64,000 nucleotides of DNA, from NCBI RefSeq assembly GCF_048060115.1, contig NZ_JBHMIM010000003.1:1-64000 (forward strand), written 5' to 3'. Origin of the DNA: Micromonospora_E sp048060115 (lineage in GTDB: Bacteria > Actinomycetota > Actinomycetes > Mycobacteriales > Micromonosporaceae). This document shows positions 7,946-15,818 of this stretch, in pieces (the stretch's first letter is position 1; each line of letters starts with the position of its first letter). A model generated the notes under the pieces. It made no database searches. It was given only the letters and a program-made list of their open reading frames with translations, and had not been told where the DNA came from. Both the position numbers and the translations under genes were made by a program.

Positions 7946-9444
7946 GAACTCTCCCGTGTTCCTCGATCAGCGGGAGCGCCCAGCGCGTCGGGCCTGCGCT
8001 CCGGATCGTCCCAGAGGATCGTCAGATGGTGGCCGATGTGGCCGTCCCGCAGAGCGGGCTCGAGCCGTAGCGCCTGATGCCGCAGTTCTTTGGCACGGGT
8101 CGGCAGTTGTCCCAGACCTCCGTCGCCTACCAGACCGGTGACCGCTTCCCGGAACTCGGCGCTGGTACAGTCACCCCGATGCCAGATGATCACCGGCAGT
8201 CCGGCCCGGAGGGCCGCCTCCATTTCCTGCTGACCGGTTTCGCCGCGCTGCGTCGGTGGCTCGCTGAGAACCAGTGAGACCACACGGTCGTCGGCTTTCA
8301 GCTCGGACTCGAGTCGGGTGAAGTAGTCCTTGCCGCTGGGGTGGCTCCAGAAAACGGCGCTGTGGGCAGGAGCCGCGAGCAGTTGCCGCCAGCGCTCGTG
8401 CCAGGCGCGGTGCCAGCGCCGGGTCCGCAGCCGTTCCAAAATGCGGACCACCACCGGATAGTCCATGGCTAGCGCGATCGGCCGCGAGCTGTCGATCTCC
8501 TTGCGCCAGCGGTCCACCCCGACGTTGAGCAGTTCCCAGGGCAGGACGAACTCGACCACGACGGTACCGGTTCGGTCCGACCAATCGATTTCCATCTGCT
8601 CGATCACCCGCTCCACTTCCCGTTCCAGGTCATGGAGACGGACCAGGCGCGGTTCACCCCGCCGGGAATGCCAGGCGTCGGCGCCGTACCACTGGCGGAA
8701 GTGCGACACCGCGTAAGTGTCGTCGCTACCGCCGGGATCCAGGTGGGGCTCCACCTGGACGACCAGGTAGGCCGTGGTCTTCGTCGGCTGTTCACCACCG
8801 CTGCGCAGGTATGCCCGCCGATCCTCCAGCTGTGACGTCAGACCCTGTCCGGTGGCCAGCCGGCTGTTGCGTAGCCGGATCCACCGGGCGTCTTGTGCGT
8901 CGAGCTGGTCCTCGAGTAGCACCAGGAAGGCGACGCTGGGCGGCAGGCCGTCGGGACCGGCATTCTGCCCGGCAAGGTGAACAAACGCCTGCCAGGCGTC
9001 GGCGCACCACGATGGCGGCCCGGGCGACCGGTGCTCGGTGGCGCGCTGGTACAGAACCGTCATGTTGGTGGGCACGAAATTCCCCAGGAGAGGACGCAGC
9101 CGGGTCCAGTCGTCTTCGGTCAGGACCTCGACCGCATCCCACTCGTCCCGGAGACGCAGCAGCCAAACAACCTCCTCCGTGCCCGGTTCCAGGTGCTCGA
9201 CCGTCTCCACCAGGATCTGCAGCCCGTCGGGGAGCCGGCTGCATACACGCACCAGTTCAGCCATCTGTAGCCGCAACTCGGGGTGTTCACGGAGCGGGAA
9301 GAGGCCGAGACGATCCTGGAGCTGTTCGATGAGGAGTTGGCGGCTGCTCTGCCCTCGCATGAGCCGGGTGCGTTCGAGCACACCGACGAGCACCGTCTGA
9401 ATCCGGTGCCGCATCTGGTCACCGCTAGTCTGCGCAGACTTCAT
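7942..9444 (-). CDS. VMAP family protein with N-terminal EAD2-like domain
   Basis: 500 residues. Residues about 14-100 form a helical effector-associated domain (VLVGVLERT...L...LVRVC...LVETVEHLEPG) with the same layout as the lipase C-terminus. The remainder matches the vWA-MoxR-associated protein C-terminal (VMAP-C) type: LVVQVEPHLDPG near 245, then TVVVEFVLPWELLNVGVDRW near 315, a hallmark 'EFxLPxxLLNxxVDxW' segment, and a second alpha/beta region with VFWSHPSG and VIIWHRGDCTSAEF. VMAP proteins are core components of NTP-dependent conflict systems. No MoxR ATPase or classical vWA gene is adjacent; the NB-ARC protein downstream, translationally coupled by a GTGA overlap, appears to supply the NTPase. 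The sharing of an EAD with the lipase is the main clue to partnership. Confidence 0.8.
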   Translation of the reverse strand: MKSAQTSGDQMRHRIQTVLVGVLERTRLMRGQSSRQLLIEQLQDRLGLFPLREHPELRLQMAELVRVCSRLPDGLQILVETVEHLEPGTEEVVWLLRLRDEWDAVEVLTEDDWTRLRPLLGNFVPTNMTVLYQRATEHRSPGPPSWCADAWQAFVHLAGQNAGPDGLPPSVAFLVLLEDQLDAQDARWIRLRNSRLATGQGLTSQLEDRRAYLRSGGEQPTKTTAYLVVQVEPHLDPGGSDDTYAVSHFRQWYGADAWHSRRGEPRLVRLHDLEREVERVIEQMEIDWSDRTGTVVVEFVLPWELLNVGVDRWRKEIDSSRPIALAMDYPVVVRILERLRTRRWHRAWHERWRQLLAAPAHSAVFWSHPSGKDYFTRLESELKADDRVVSLVLSEPPTQRGETGQQEMEAALRAGLPVIIWHRGDCTSAEFREAVTGLVGDGGLGQLPTRAKELRHQALRLEPALRDGHIGHHLTILWDDPERRPDALGAPADRGTRESS

Positions 9445-9589
9445 GGGCTCACAGGTTTAGGGCATGGCGGTTTGGCCGGGCGGACCCCGGTCGTCACAGG
9501 CTACCCTCTGGCGGTCCTCGACGGGGGCTCGTGAGAATGTCAGAAAGTGTCCCGGTTGGATCCGGGACGATCGGCGGCAGCGGCCCCGC

Positions 9590-9718
9590 ACCTGACCTGG
9601 AAGATCCTCAAGACCAGCTACCACCGGATCATGACTGACTTCCCCGACACGCTACGCACCATCACCGCCCTGGGGAGCTCCAGCACCACCGCACCGAGTT
9701 GTGAACGGCCTTCAGGGC
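9590..9718 (+). mobile_element. Decayed 3' end of IS5-family transposase and its right terminus
   Basis: Translation gives TWKILKTSYHRIMTDFPDTL followed by RTITAL, nearly identical to the C-terminus of the complete transposase at 48320-49149. Downstream, CACCGAGTTGTGAACGGCCTTC aligns base for base with the right terminus CACCGGGTTTTGAATAACCCTCC of that copy, with scattered substitutions. Everything upstream of the terminal ~30 codons is deleted. With the IS right end at 54-72 it brackets the island containing the peptide/VMAP genes, in the same orientation. Confidence 0.8.
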
Positions 9719-9723
9719 TCAGT

Positions 9724-10530
9724 TCAGCCGATACGGCCGACGCCGCCGAACAGGTAGACCTCCGGCTCATCGGACTCCGGGTCCGGACGCCAGCGCGAGC
9801 ACGTGACGACGCCGGGCTCCAGCAGATCCATTCCACCGAAGAAGCGTTCGAGCTCCATTTTGGTCCTGGCGCGGATCGGCGTGCCGCCGCGCTCGGTGGT
9901 TTCCCGCATCACGCGTAGCATCGGCTCGCCGTGGATCTCCGCGGTGGAGTGGGTGAGCACGAGGTAGCTGCCGGCGGGCATCGCCCGCACCAGTTGCGCG
10001 ACCGAGCCGTACGCCACATCGTCGTCCAGGATGTGGTTGACGACACCGAGGAGCATGAGCCCGATCGGCTGTGAGAAGTCGAGCGTCCGCCGCACGGACG
10101 CGAGGATCGTGTCCGGCTGCCGCAGATCGGCTTCGACGTAGTCGCAACTGCCTTCGGGGGTGCTGGTCAGCAGTGCCCGCGCGTGCGCCATGACGAGCGG
10201 GTCGTTGTCGATGTAGACCACCCGGCAGCACGGGTCGATTGACTGTGCGACCTCGTGGGTGTTGTCCGCCGAGGGAAGCCCGGTGCCGACGTCGAGAAAC
10301 TGCCGGATACCGGCATCCTCGACGAGGAACGAGACGACGCGCTTGAGGAACGCGCGCTCGGACCTGGCCCCAATGGGGATGTCCGGGATGTGTGCGGTCA
10401 CCTGATCACCGACGGCTCGGTCGACCGCGAAGTTGTCCTTGCCGCCGAGCCAGTAGTTCCAGATCCGGGCCGAGTGCGGGGCAGCGGTGTCCAGCTTGGA
10501 GCCCGGAGGTAGCTCGCAGTCCTCGGTCAT
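9724..10530 (-). CDS. DUF574 / Methyltransf_19 SAM-dependent methyltransferase
   Basis: A full-length 268-residue member of an actinobacterial family of predicted SAM methyltransferases. It has the characteristic N-terminus HSARIWNYWLGGKDNFAVDR, motif I region IRQFLDVGTGLPS at about 95, VVYIDNDPLVMAHARALL, and a conserved LxFFGGxxLLEPGVV near the C-terminus. The substrate is unknown for the family. It lies immediately after the IS relic and convergent to nothing; the start is ATG 10530 without an obvious ribosome site, possibly leaderless. Two degraded relatives sit at 445-900 and 30106-30247, the second almost identical in sequence to part of this gene. Confidence 0.9.
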   Translation of the reverse strand: MTEDCELPPGSKLDTAAPHSARIWNYWLGGKDNFAVDRAVGDQVTAHIPDIPIGARSERAFLKRVVSFLVEDAGIRQFLDVGTGLPSADNTHEVAQSIDPCCRVVYIDNDPLVMAHARALLTSTPEGSCDYVEADLRQPDTILASVRRTLDFSQPIGLMLLGVVNHILDDDVAYGSVAQLVRAMPAGSYLVLTHSTAEIHGEPMLRVMRETTERGGTPIRARTKMELERFFGGMDLLEPGVVTCSRWRPDPESDEPEVYLFGGVGRIG

Positions 10531-10611
10531 GGAGGGATTGTCCCGCGCCGAGGGGTCGGCGACGCAAGTGGAGCGGTGGCCCGACGTACCGCGCGGGGCT
10601 CCAGTGGGGCG

Positions 10612-11457
10612 TCAAGCCGTGTTCCGGGCTCCTCGCTGTCGTGGTGAGGCGGGTGGGGTGATGACCTTTACCTGGTTCGCGGCGAGGGCGTCCCGCAGCT
10701 CGGCGGGCGGCAGCGTGTCGGTGACCAGGTAGTCTGCGCTGCCCAGCTCGGAGACCTGGGCGAACAGCCGACGGCCGAACTTCAAGGAGTCTGCGAGGAT
10801 GGCCACTCGACCAGCGCGGGAGATCATCTCCTGCATCATCGCGGCCTCGGCGAGATTGCTCGTCGTGTAACCGGCCTCCGCGTCGACCGCGCCGACACCG
10901 ATCAGTGCCAGATCGCAGCTGATGTCCAGTTCGGCGCCGCTGGTGGCCTGGAACCGCACCGGCCCGATGGTGGCGAGAGTCAGGGTGCGTACCGCACCGC
11001 CGAAGACGTAGATGTCGCGGACCGCCGTGGGCGGCAGCGCTCCGGGCACCAGCAGGTTGTTCGTCGCGACGGTGAGATCGCGGTGCTGACCGAGGTTGCG
11101 GGCGACCGCAAGGGTCGTCGTTCCACCGTTGATCATGATTGTCGAGCTGTCCTGGACCAACGCCGCAGCCAGTGTCGCGATCTTCTCCTTCTCCTGCTCC
11201 TGCAGACTGAGTCGCTGGTCGACAGCGCGGTCGGTACGGGAGACTGTGGACAGACTGACTGCTCCGCCGTAGGTGCGTACGAGCGCCCCGTCGGCACTGA
11301 GCTGGTCGAGATCCCGCCGCACGGTGTCGATCGAGACGCCGAAGCGTTCGGCCAGCTCGTTCACCGTGACCTGACCGGTATCGGCGACGTACGCGGCCAG
11401 CTGGGCCTTGCGCCCGGCGGGCAGGTTCCGCTGCCGCTCGTCCTTGTCGACGTTCAT
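10612..11457 (-). CDS. DeoR/GlpR-family transcriptional regulator
   Basis: 281 residues. The N-terminal winged helix (QVTVNELAERFGVSIDTVRRDL, residues about 28-50) is the DeoR signature, followed by LVRTYGGAV. The C-terminal DeoRC sensor domain has MINGGTTTLAVARNL, a phosphosugar-isomerase-like fold that in this family binds a phosphorylated sugar. It is divergent from the sugar ABC operon, which it most likely represses until a pathway intermediate binds. ATG 11457 has AAGGGGG about eight bases upstream. A palindrome at 11698-11712 lies between the two units and is a candidate operator. Confidence 0.92.
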   Translation of the reverse strand: MNVDKDERQRNLPAGRKAQLAAYVADTGQVTVNELAERFGVSIDTVRRDLDQLSADGALVRTYGGAVSLSTVSRTDRAVDQRLSLQEQEKEKIATLAAALVQDSSTIMINGGTTTLAVARNLGQHRDLTVATNNLLVPGALPPTAVRDIYVFGGAVRTLTLATIGPVRFQATSGAELDISCDLALIGVGAVDAEAGYTTSNLAEAAMMQEMISRAGRVAILADSLKFGRRLFAQVSELGSADYLVTDTLPPAELRDALAANQVKVITPPASPRQRGARNTA

Positions 11458-11762
11458 ACATCCCCCTTGTCAAGGCGGGAGTATGCCACAACCCTGCACT
11501 TCCTGCCGAGTCTGCTGCATGGAACAGCACCGACCGGCAGGCGGGCACCTCTGGTCAGAGAGTCGTCACTACGACCCCTGGAACAGGGAAGACAGCGCCC
11601 AAGGCCCTTCGCCCGAGGCGCGCCGACCCCGGTACGGCCGCGTGAGTCTGCGGTGCTCCGCGTTTTTTTGCTGTTCTACTCTTGTCCTTGCCCGTAACAC
11701 GTTGCTAACGTGGCGCCAACATCGCATAGAAGCGAACGATCTCCATATAGAAGGGGTCCGCC
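11458..11762. promoter_or_regulatory. Divergent intergenic region of DeoR regulator and sugar operon
   Basis: 305 bases with no supported gene. It must contain both promoters. A run of seven T occurs near 11663-11669, and the palindrome at 11698-11712 precedes the operon. AAGGGG just before ATG 11763 is the ribosome site of the solute-binding protein. Confidence 0.6.
11698..11712. promoter_or_regulatory. Palindromic candidate operator CACGTT-GCT-AACGTG
   Basis: A perfect inverted repeat of six bases with a three-base centre, 51 bases upstream of the solute-binding protein start and within the divergent region. Its position fits a site for the adjacent DeoR regulator. LacI-type regulators also bind such symmetric sites, but no LacI gene is near. 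Confidence 0.55.
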
Positions 11763-13052
11763 ATGGTGTTTCGTGTCAGCCGGCTGAGTAGACTGGTGGG
11801 GGCGGTGACTGCGGCGACGACAGTCGCGTTCGTCGCGGCATGTGGTGCGGACGAGGGCGGCTCGGACGGGGACGGCACCGTCACGCTCGAGTTCGCCCAG
11901 TGGTGGGGTGCCGAACTGCCGGCCGGGGAGTTCGACCGGATCATCGACGAGTTCACGGCACAGAACCCGAACATCGAGATCGAGTTGCTGAGCGCACCGT
12001 ACGCCTCGACCAAACAGCAACTACTCACCGGCGCCGCCTCGAAGACCCTGCCCGACGTGGTCGGTCTCGACGGTGCCTGGGTGAACGACTTCGCCAAGCA
12101 GGGCGCGATCACCGACCTGTCCAGCCTGATGGCCGACGCGGACTACGACGACAGCCAACTGGCCAGCCAGATCCAGATCGACGGCAGCACCTACATGATT
12201 CCGGTGGTCAACTTCGTCTACCCGCTGTTCGTCAACAAGGAACTGCTCGCCGAGGCGGGCGTCGCGGATGTGCCCACCACCCGCGGTGAGTTCCTCGACG
12301 CGGCCACGAAGATCAGCTCGAGTGGCGGCGACGTCAAGGGCTGGGCGCTCCCGCTCGACACCGCCGTGCCCAACGGCATCCAGAACGACGTCATGTCCTG
12401 GCTCTGGGCCTCCGGCGGCAGCATGCTCACCGACGATGGCAAACCGAATCTGACCAGCCCGGAGGTCAAGAACACCGTCGAGTACGTGAAGAGCCTGAAC
12501 GACGCCGACGTCATCGCCCCCGGCACGCTCACCATGAAGGAGCAGGACAAGGTCGAGAAGTTCAGCAACGGCCAGATCGGCATGATGATCGACTCGCTCG
12601 CGCACATCAACCTGATCCGGGAGAACCAGCCGGACATGGAGTTCGAGGTGGCGGCCCTGCCGGCCGAGGACAGCTACACCGGCGAGCGCGGCATCCCGTA
12701 CGCGTCGTGGGGCATCGGCATCTCCGACTCCAGCGAACACAAGGCCGAGGCGTTCAAGTTCGTGTCGTACCTGATGAGCCAGGAGACAAACGCGCAGTTG
12801 AGCACGATCGCGAACGGCTTCCCCGGCAACAAGAACGCCGAGCCCGACTTCGACAGTAGCGATCCGCTGTTCCGGACCGCCTTCGAGATCTACCAACAGG
12901 GCTACCCGGCCAACGAGTTCGTCGGCCTACCCAAGTCCGAGGACTTGATGCGTAGCTTCGCCGAGCAGCTTCAGCTGGTACTGACCGGCGGGGCGAGCGT
13001 TGACGACGCACTCGGAGCAGCGCAGGAGAACTGGTCCTCGGTCATCGAGTAG
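11763..13052 (+). CDS. Sugar ABC transporter substrate-binding lipoprotein
   Basis: 429 residues of the family 1 (MalE-like) solute-binding proteins. The signal peptide ends in the lipobox FVAAC near residues 25-29, so the protein is lipid-anchored outside the membrane. The mature part has the expected ITDLSSLM, PVVNFVYPLFVNKELL and ASWGIGISDSSEHK...AFKFVSYL segments. It delivers sugar to the two permeases directly downstream. No ATPase gene lies in the operon; a shared MsiK-type ATPase encoded elsewhere is usual in actinomycetes. The substrate cannot be told from sequence, but downstream enzymes suggest a sugar entering through a ketose phosphate. Confidence 0.93.
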   Translation: MVFRVSRLSRLVGAVTAATTVAFVAACGADEGGSDGDGTVTLEFAQWWGAELPAGEFDRIIDEFTAQNPNIEIELLSAPYASTKQQLLTGAASKTLPDVVGLDGAWVNDFAKQGAITDLSSLMADADYDDSQLASQIQIDGSTYMIPVVNFVYPLFVNKELLAEAGVADVPTTRGEFLDAATKISSSGGDVKGWALPLDTAVPNGIQNDVMSWLWASGGSMLTDDGKPNLTSPEVKNTVEYVKSLNDADVIAPGTLTMKEQDKVEKFSNGQIGMMIDSLAHINLIRENQPDMEFEVAALPAEDSYTGERGIPYASWGIGISDSSEHKAEAFKFVSYLMSQETNAQLSTIANGFPGNKNAEPDFDSSDPLFRTAFEIYQQGYPANEFVGLPKSEDLMRSFAEQLQLVLTGGASVDDALGAAQENWSSVIE

Positions 13053-13108
13053 TCCGGCCCGGGTGCCGCGCTGGGTCCTACAGCGCGGCACCCGACCAAG
13101 GAGAAGCC

Positions 13109-14044
13109 ATGACACTGACGGCACCCCGGGCCTCGACCCGCGCCGCACCGGCCGCCTCTCGGCGGCCCCGATCCACGCTAGCCCGGCGCCTGGTCCCGTA
13201 CGGCTATCTGTCCCCAACGGTGCTGCTGATCGTGGGCCTGATGGTGGTCCCCATCGTCATGGTGGTCGGCTACTCGTTCCGGGACAACGTGATCGTCCAG
13301 CAGAATTCGGTCTTCGCTGGGTTCGCCAACTACACCAAAGTGCTTACCGACCCGGACTTCCTGGCCGCGCTGCGCAACACCGCCGTCTTCATCTCGGTCA
13401 GCACCCTGGCGCATCTGGTCCTCGGTCTCACCTTCGCGATGATGCTCAACACCCAGCTGCTGAGCGGGGTCACGAAGGCCATCTTCCGAATCGTCTACAT
13501 CCTGCCCTGGCTGTTCACGATCGCCGTGATCGCGGTCATCTGGCGACTGCTGTTCGACCCGTCCGGCGTGGTCAACTACGTGCTGCAGACGGTGGGGCTG
13601 GTCCAGCAGGGCGTGAACTGGCTCGGCGACCCGACCACGGCGCTCTGGGCGGTGACGTTCGTCAACATCTGGTCCGGCTATCCGTTCTTCATGATCAGCC
13701 TGCTGGCCGGACTGCAGGGGATCCCCGCCGACCTGTACGAGGCCGCCGCCGTGGACGGCACCAACTGGTGGCAGCGGTTCCGTCACGTGACACTGCCCCA
13801 GCTGCGGCCGGTGATCGTCAGCATGGCGGTGCTCGACCTGATCTGGACGTCCCACCAGTTCGCCTTGATCTGGATGACGACCGGTGGCGGACCGTTGAAC
13901 TCCACCGAGATGCTCAGCACCTTCACCTACAAGCTGGCCTTCAGCGAGTACGAGTTCGCCACGGCATCCGCTGCCGCCGTGATCGTCCTGCTGCTCACGA
14001 TGGTGTTGGCCTTCTTCTACGTACGCTCGCAAAGGGAGCGGTGA
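13109..14044 (+). CDS. Sugar ABC transporter permease, MalF/UgpA type
   Basis: 311 residues with six predicted membrane helices, the first at about 29-52 (YGYLSPTVLLIVGLMVVPIV). The cytoplasmic EAA loop, contact site for the ATPase, reads EAAAVDGTNWWQRFRHVTLPQL at residues about 210-232. The ribosome site AAGGAG precedes ATG 13109. It pairs with the permease that begins six bases after its stop. Confidence 0.94.
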   Translation: MTLTAPRASTRAAPAASRRPRSTLARRLVPYGYLSPTVLLIVGLMVVPIVMVVGYSFRDNVIVQQNSVFAGFANYTKVLTDPDFLAALRNTAVFISVSTLAHLVLGLTFAMMLNTQLLSGVTKAIFRIVYILPWLFTIAVIAVIWRLLFDPSGVVNYVLQTVGLVQQGVNWLGDPTTALWAVTFVNIWSGYPFFMISLLAGLQGIPADLYEAAAVDGTNWWQRFRHVTLPQLRPVIVSMAVLDLIWTSHQFALIWMTTGGGPLNSTEMLSTFTYKLAFSEYEFATASAAAVIVLLLTMVLAFFYVRSQRER

Positions 14045-14049
14045 GGCAC

Positions 14050-14892
14050 ATGACCGCCGTCAAGACTCGGCGTACCCTCGCGAAGGCCGGCGTCGTCACC
14101 GGGCTGGTCCTCGGCGGACTGTTCGCCGGCCTGCCGGTACTGTGGATGCTCTCCACCTCGTTGAAGCGCAACGGTGAGGTCTTCCAGAGCCCGCCGCAGC
14201 TGATCACCGAGGGCTTCTCGTTCGACGCCTACCGGGAGATCCTGGGCAACGGCACCCAGCTGCGGTTCTTCCTCAACAGCTATATCGTCGCATTCGCGGT
14301 GACCATCCTGACGCTGCTGGTGGCGGTCCTGGCCGGCTACGCATTCAGCCGGTTCAGGTTCCCCTTCCAGAAAACCATCAACACGGTGATCATCAGCGTC
14401 CAGGCGGTGCCGCCGATCACGCTCGTAATCCCGTACTTCGGGCTCATCGTCGCGCTCGGCCTGTACGACACCTACGCCGGCCTGATCCTGACGCACATGG
14501 TGTTCACTCTCCCGTACGCGATCATCATGATCACCGCGTACCTGAACACGCTACCCCGGGAGCTGGACGAGTCCGTCAAGGTCGACGGTGGCACCGGGTG
14601 GACCGCACTGTGGCGGATCCTGGTGCCGGTCTCGGTGCCCGGCCTGGTCGCGGTCGGTGTCTACACCTTCATGATCTCGTGGAACGAGTACCTGTTCGCC
14701 CTCACGCTGACCCGCACCGAAGACATGCGGACCGTGCCGATCGGTATCCAGCTGCTCATGGGGCAGCACTCGTACGAGTGGAACCAGATGATGGCGATGA
14801 GCATCCTCGGGTCCATTCCGGTACTTGTTCTCTTCCTTCTTTTCCAGCGTCGCTTCGTTGGCGGACTGACCGCCGGCGCGGTGAAGACCTGA
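14050..14892 (+). CDS. Sugar ABC transporter permease, MalG/UgpE type
   Basis: 280 residues, six membrane helices. The EAA loop ELDESVKVDGGTGWTALWRI lies near residues 172-192. ATG 14050 is chosen over the overlapping GTG at 14041 because GGGAG at 14034-14038 is 11 bases from the ATG but only two from the GTG. The carboxy end GGLTAGAVKT is the standard end of this subfamily. It forms the importer channel with the preceding permease. Confidence 0.93.
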   Translation: MTAVKTRRTLAKAGVVTGLVLGGLFAGLPVLWMLSTSLKRNGEVFQSPPQLITEGFSFDAYREILGNGTQLRFFLNSYIVAFAVTILTLLVAVLAGYAFSRFRFPFQKTINTVIISVQAVPPITLVIPYFGLIVALGLYDTYAGLILTHMVFTLPYAIIMITAYLNTLPRELDESVKVDGGTGWTALWRILVPVSVPGLVAVGVYTFMISWNEYLFALTLTRTEDMRTVPIGIQLLMGQHSYEWNQMMAMSILGSIPVLVLFLLFQRRFVGGLTAGAVKT

Positions 14893-14953
14893 GACCTGCG
14901 GTGCAGACCTTAAAGCTCCGAACGTCAACCAGCAATCAAGGAGAAAATCGGAA

Positions 14954-15817
14954 ATGCTGACGACCGGCAAGGCGATCCTCGATGTCGCCAATGCGCACAG
15001 CTTCGCCGTGCCCGCCTTCAACATCAGCGACTGGGCGATGTTCAAGGGCATCGTGGAGATCAGCGAGGAGACGAACGCACCGCTGATCGTCGGGATCCAC
15101 CCGGACGAGATGCGGCACATCGGGCGCGAGATGATTCGCGGCATCGCTGAACGCTCGCACAACTCGAGCGTCCCGATCGCGATCCACTGGGATCACGGCG
15201 CCACCTACGAGCAGATCCTGCAGGCGGTCCAGTTCGGCTTCACCTCGGTGATGATCGACGGGTCGCTGAAGCCGTTCGAAGAAAACATCGCGATCACCAG
15301 GAAGGTGACCGACTCGGCGCATGTTCTCGGCGTGTCGGTGGAGGGCGAACTCGGCACGATCGGCGGCAACGACAGCTACGCCGAGGCTGGTGCCGCCGAG
15401 ATCATCTACACCGACCCCGACGACGCCGTCACGTTCATCGAAGAGACCGGCGTGGACAGCCTCGCTATCGCGATCGGCACCTTCCACGGCCTCTACCCGG
15501 CCCATCTGAAGCCGGAGTTGAAGCTCGACCTGCTCAAGGAGATCAAGAGCCAGGTACAGATCCCGCTGGTGCTGCACGGCGGCTCCGGCAACCCGGACGA
15601 CGAGATCCGCGAGGCGGCGCGGATCGGGATCAACAAGATCAACATCTCTACCGACATCAAGGTCGCATATCATGACAAGATGCGCGAGGTCCTCGGCAGC
15701 GACCGCAAGGTACGCGAGCCGAACGCCATCCAGCCGGCCTGCATCGAGGCCATGAAGGTGGTAGCCGCCCAGAAGATCGAGCTGTTCGGTGCCGCCGGCA
15801 AGGCATCGCTCTACTGA
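14954..15817 (+). CDS. Class II ketose-bisphosphate aldolase (fructose/tagatose-bisphosphate type)
   Basis: 287 residues. This family performs zinc-dependent retro-aldol cleavage of a ketose bisphosphate to dihydroxyacetone phosphate and an aldehyde. The catalytic Asp and first zinc ligand lie in IHWDHG (Asp80, His81), with GELGTIGG (Glu131), GTFHGLYP (His178) and LHGGSG (His208) supplying further ligands and phosphate contacts. Trp replaces the usual Leu in HLDHG. The ribosome site AAGGAG is clear. With the kinase immediately downstream it suggests phosphorylation to a bisphosphate, then cleavage. FBP, tagatose-BP and sulfofructose phosphate-like substrates cannot be distinguished here. Confidence 0.9.
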   Translation: MLTTGKAILDVANAHSFAVPAFNISDWAMFKGIVEISEETNAPLIVGIHPDEMRHIGREMIRGIAERSHNSSVPIAIHWDHGATYEQILQAVQFGFTSVMIDGSLKPFEENIAITRKVTDSAHVLGVSVEGELGTIGGNDSYAEAGAAEIIYTDPDDAVTFIEETGVDSLAIAIGTFHGLYPAHLKPELKLDLLKEIKSQVQIPLVLHGGSGNPDDEIREAARIGINKINISTDIKVAYHDKMREVLGSDRKVREPNAIQPACIEAMKVVAAQKIELFGAAGKASLY

Positions 15818-15818
15818 C

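Noticed and set aside
899..9444. Complete classical FxSxx-COOH (FxsA/B/C/T) locus
   Set aside because: No radical SAM/SPASM motif or FxsC gene was found, and the peptide lacks the FxSxx end.
7942..9444. Adjacent MoxR ATPase or trypsin-like partner of VMAP
   Set aside because: Neither a MoxR AAA+ gene nor a serine-protease catalytic motif was found next to the VMAP gene.
13000..14049. Long N-terminal extension of the second sugar permease
   Set aside because: It is an out-of-frame reading of the first permease; the ribosome site supports ATG 14050.
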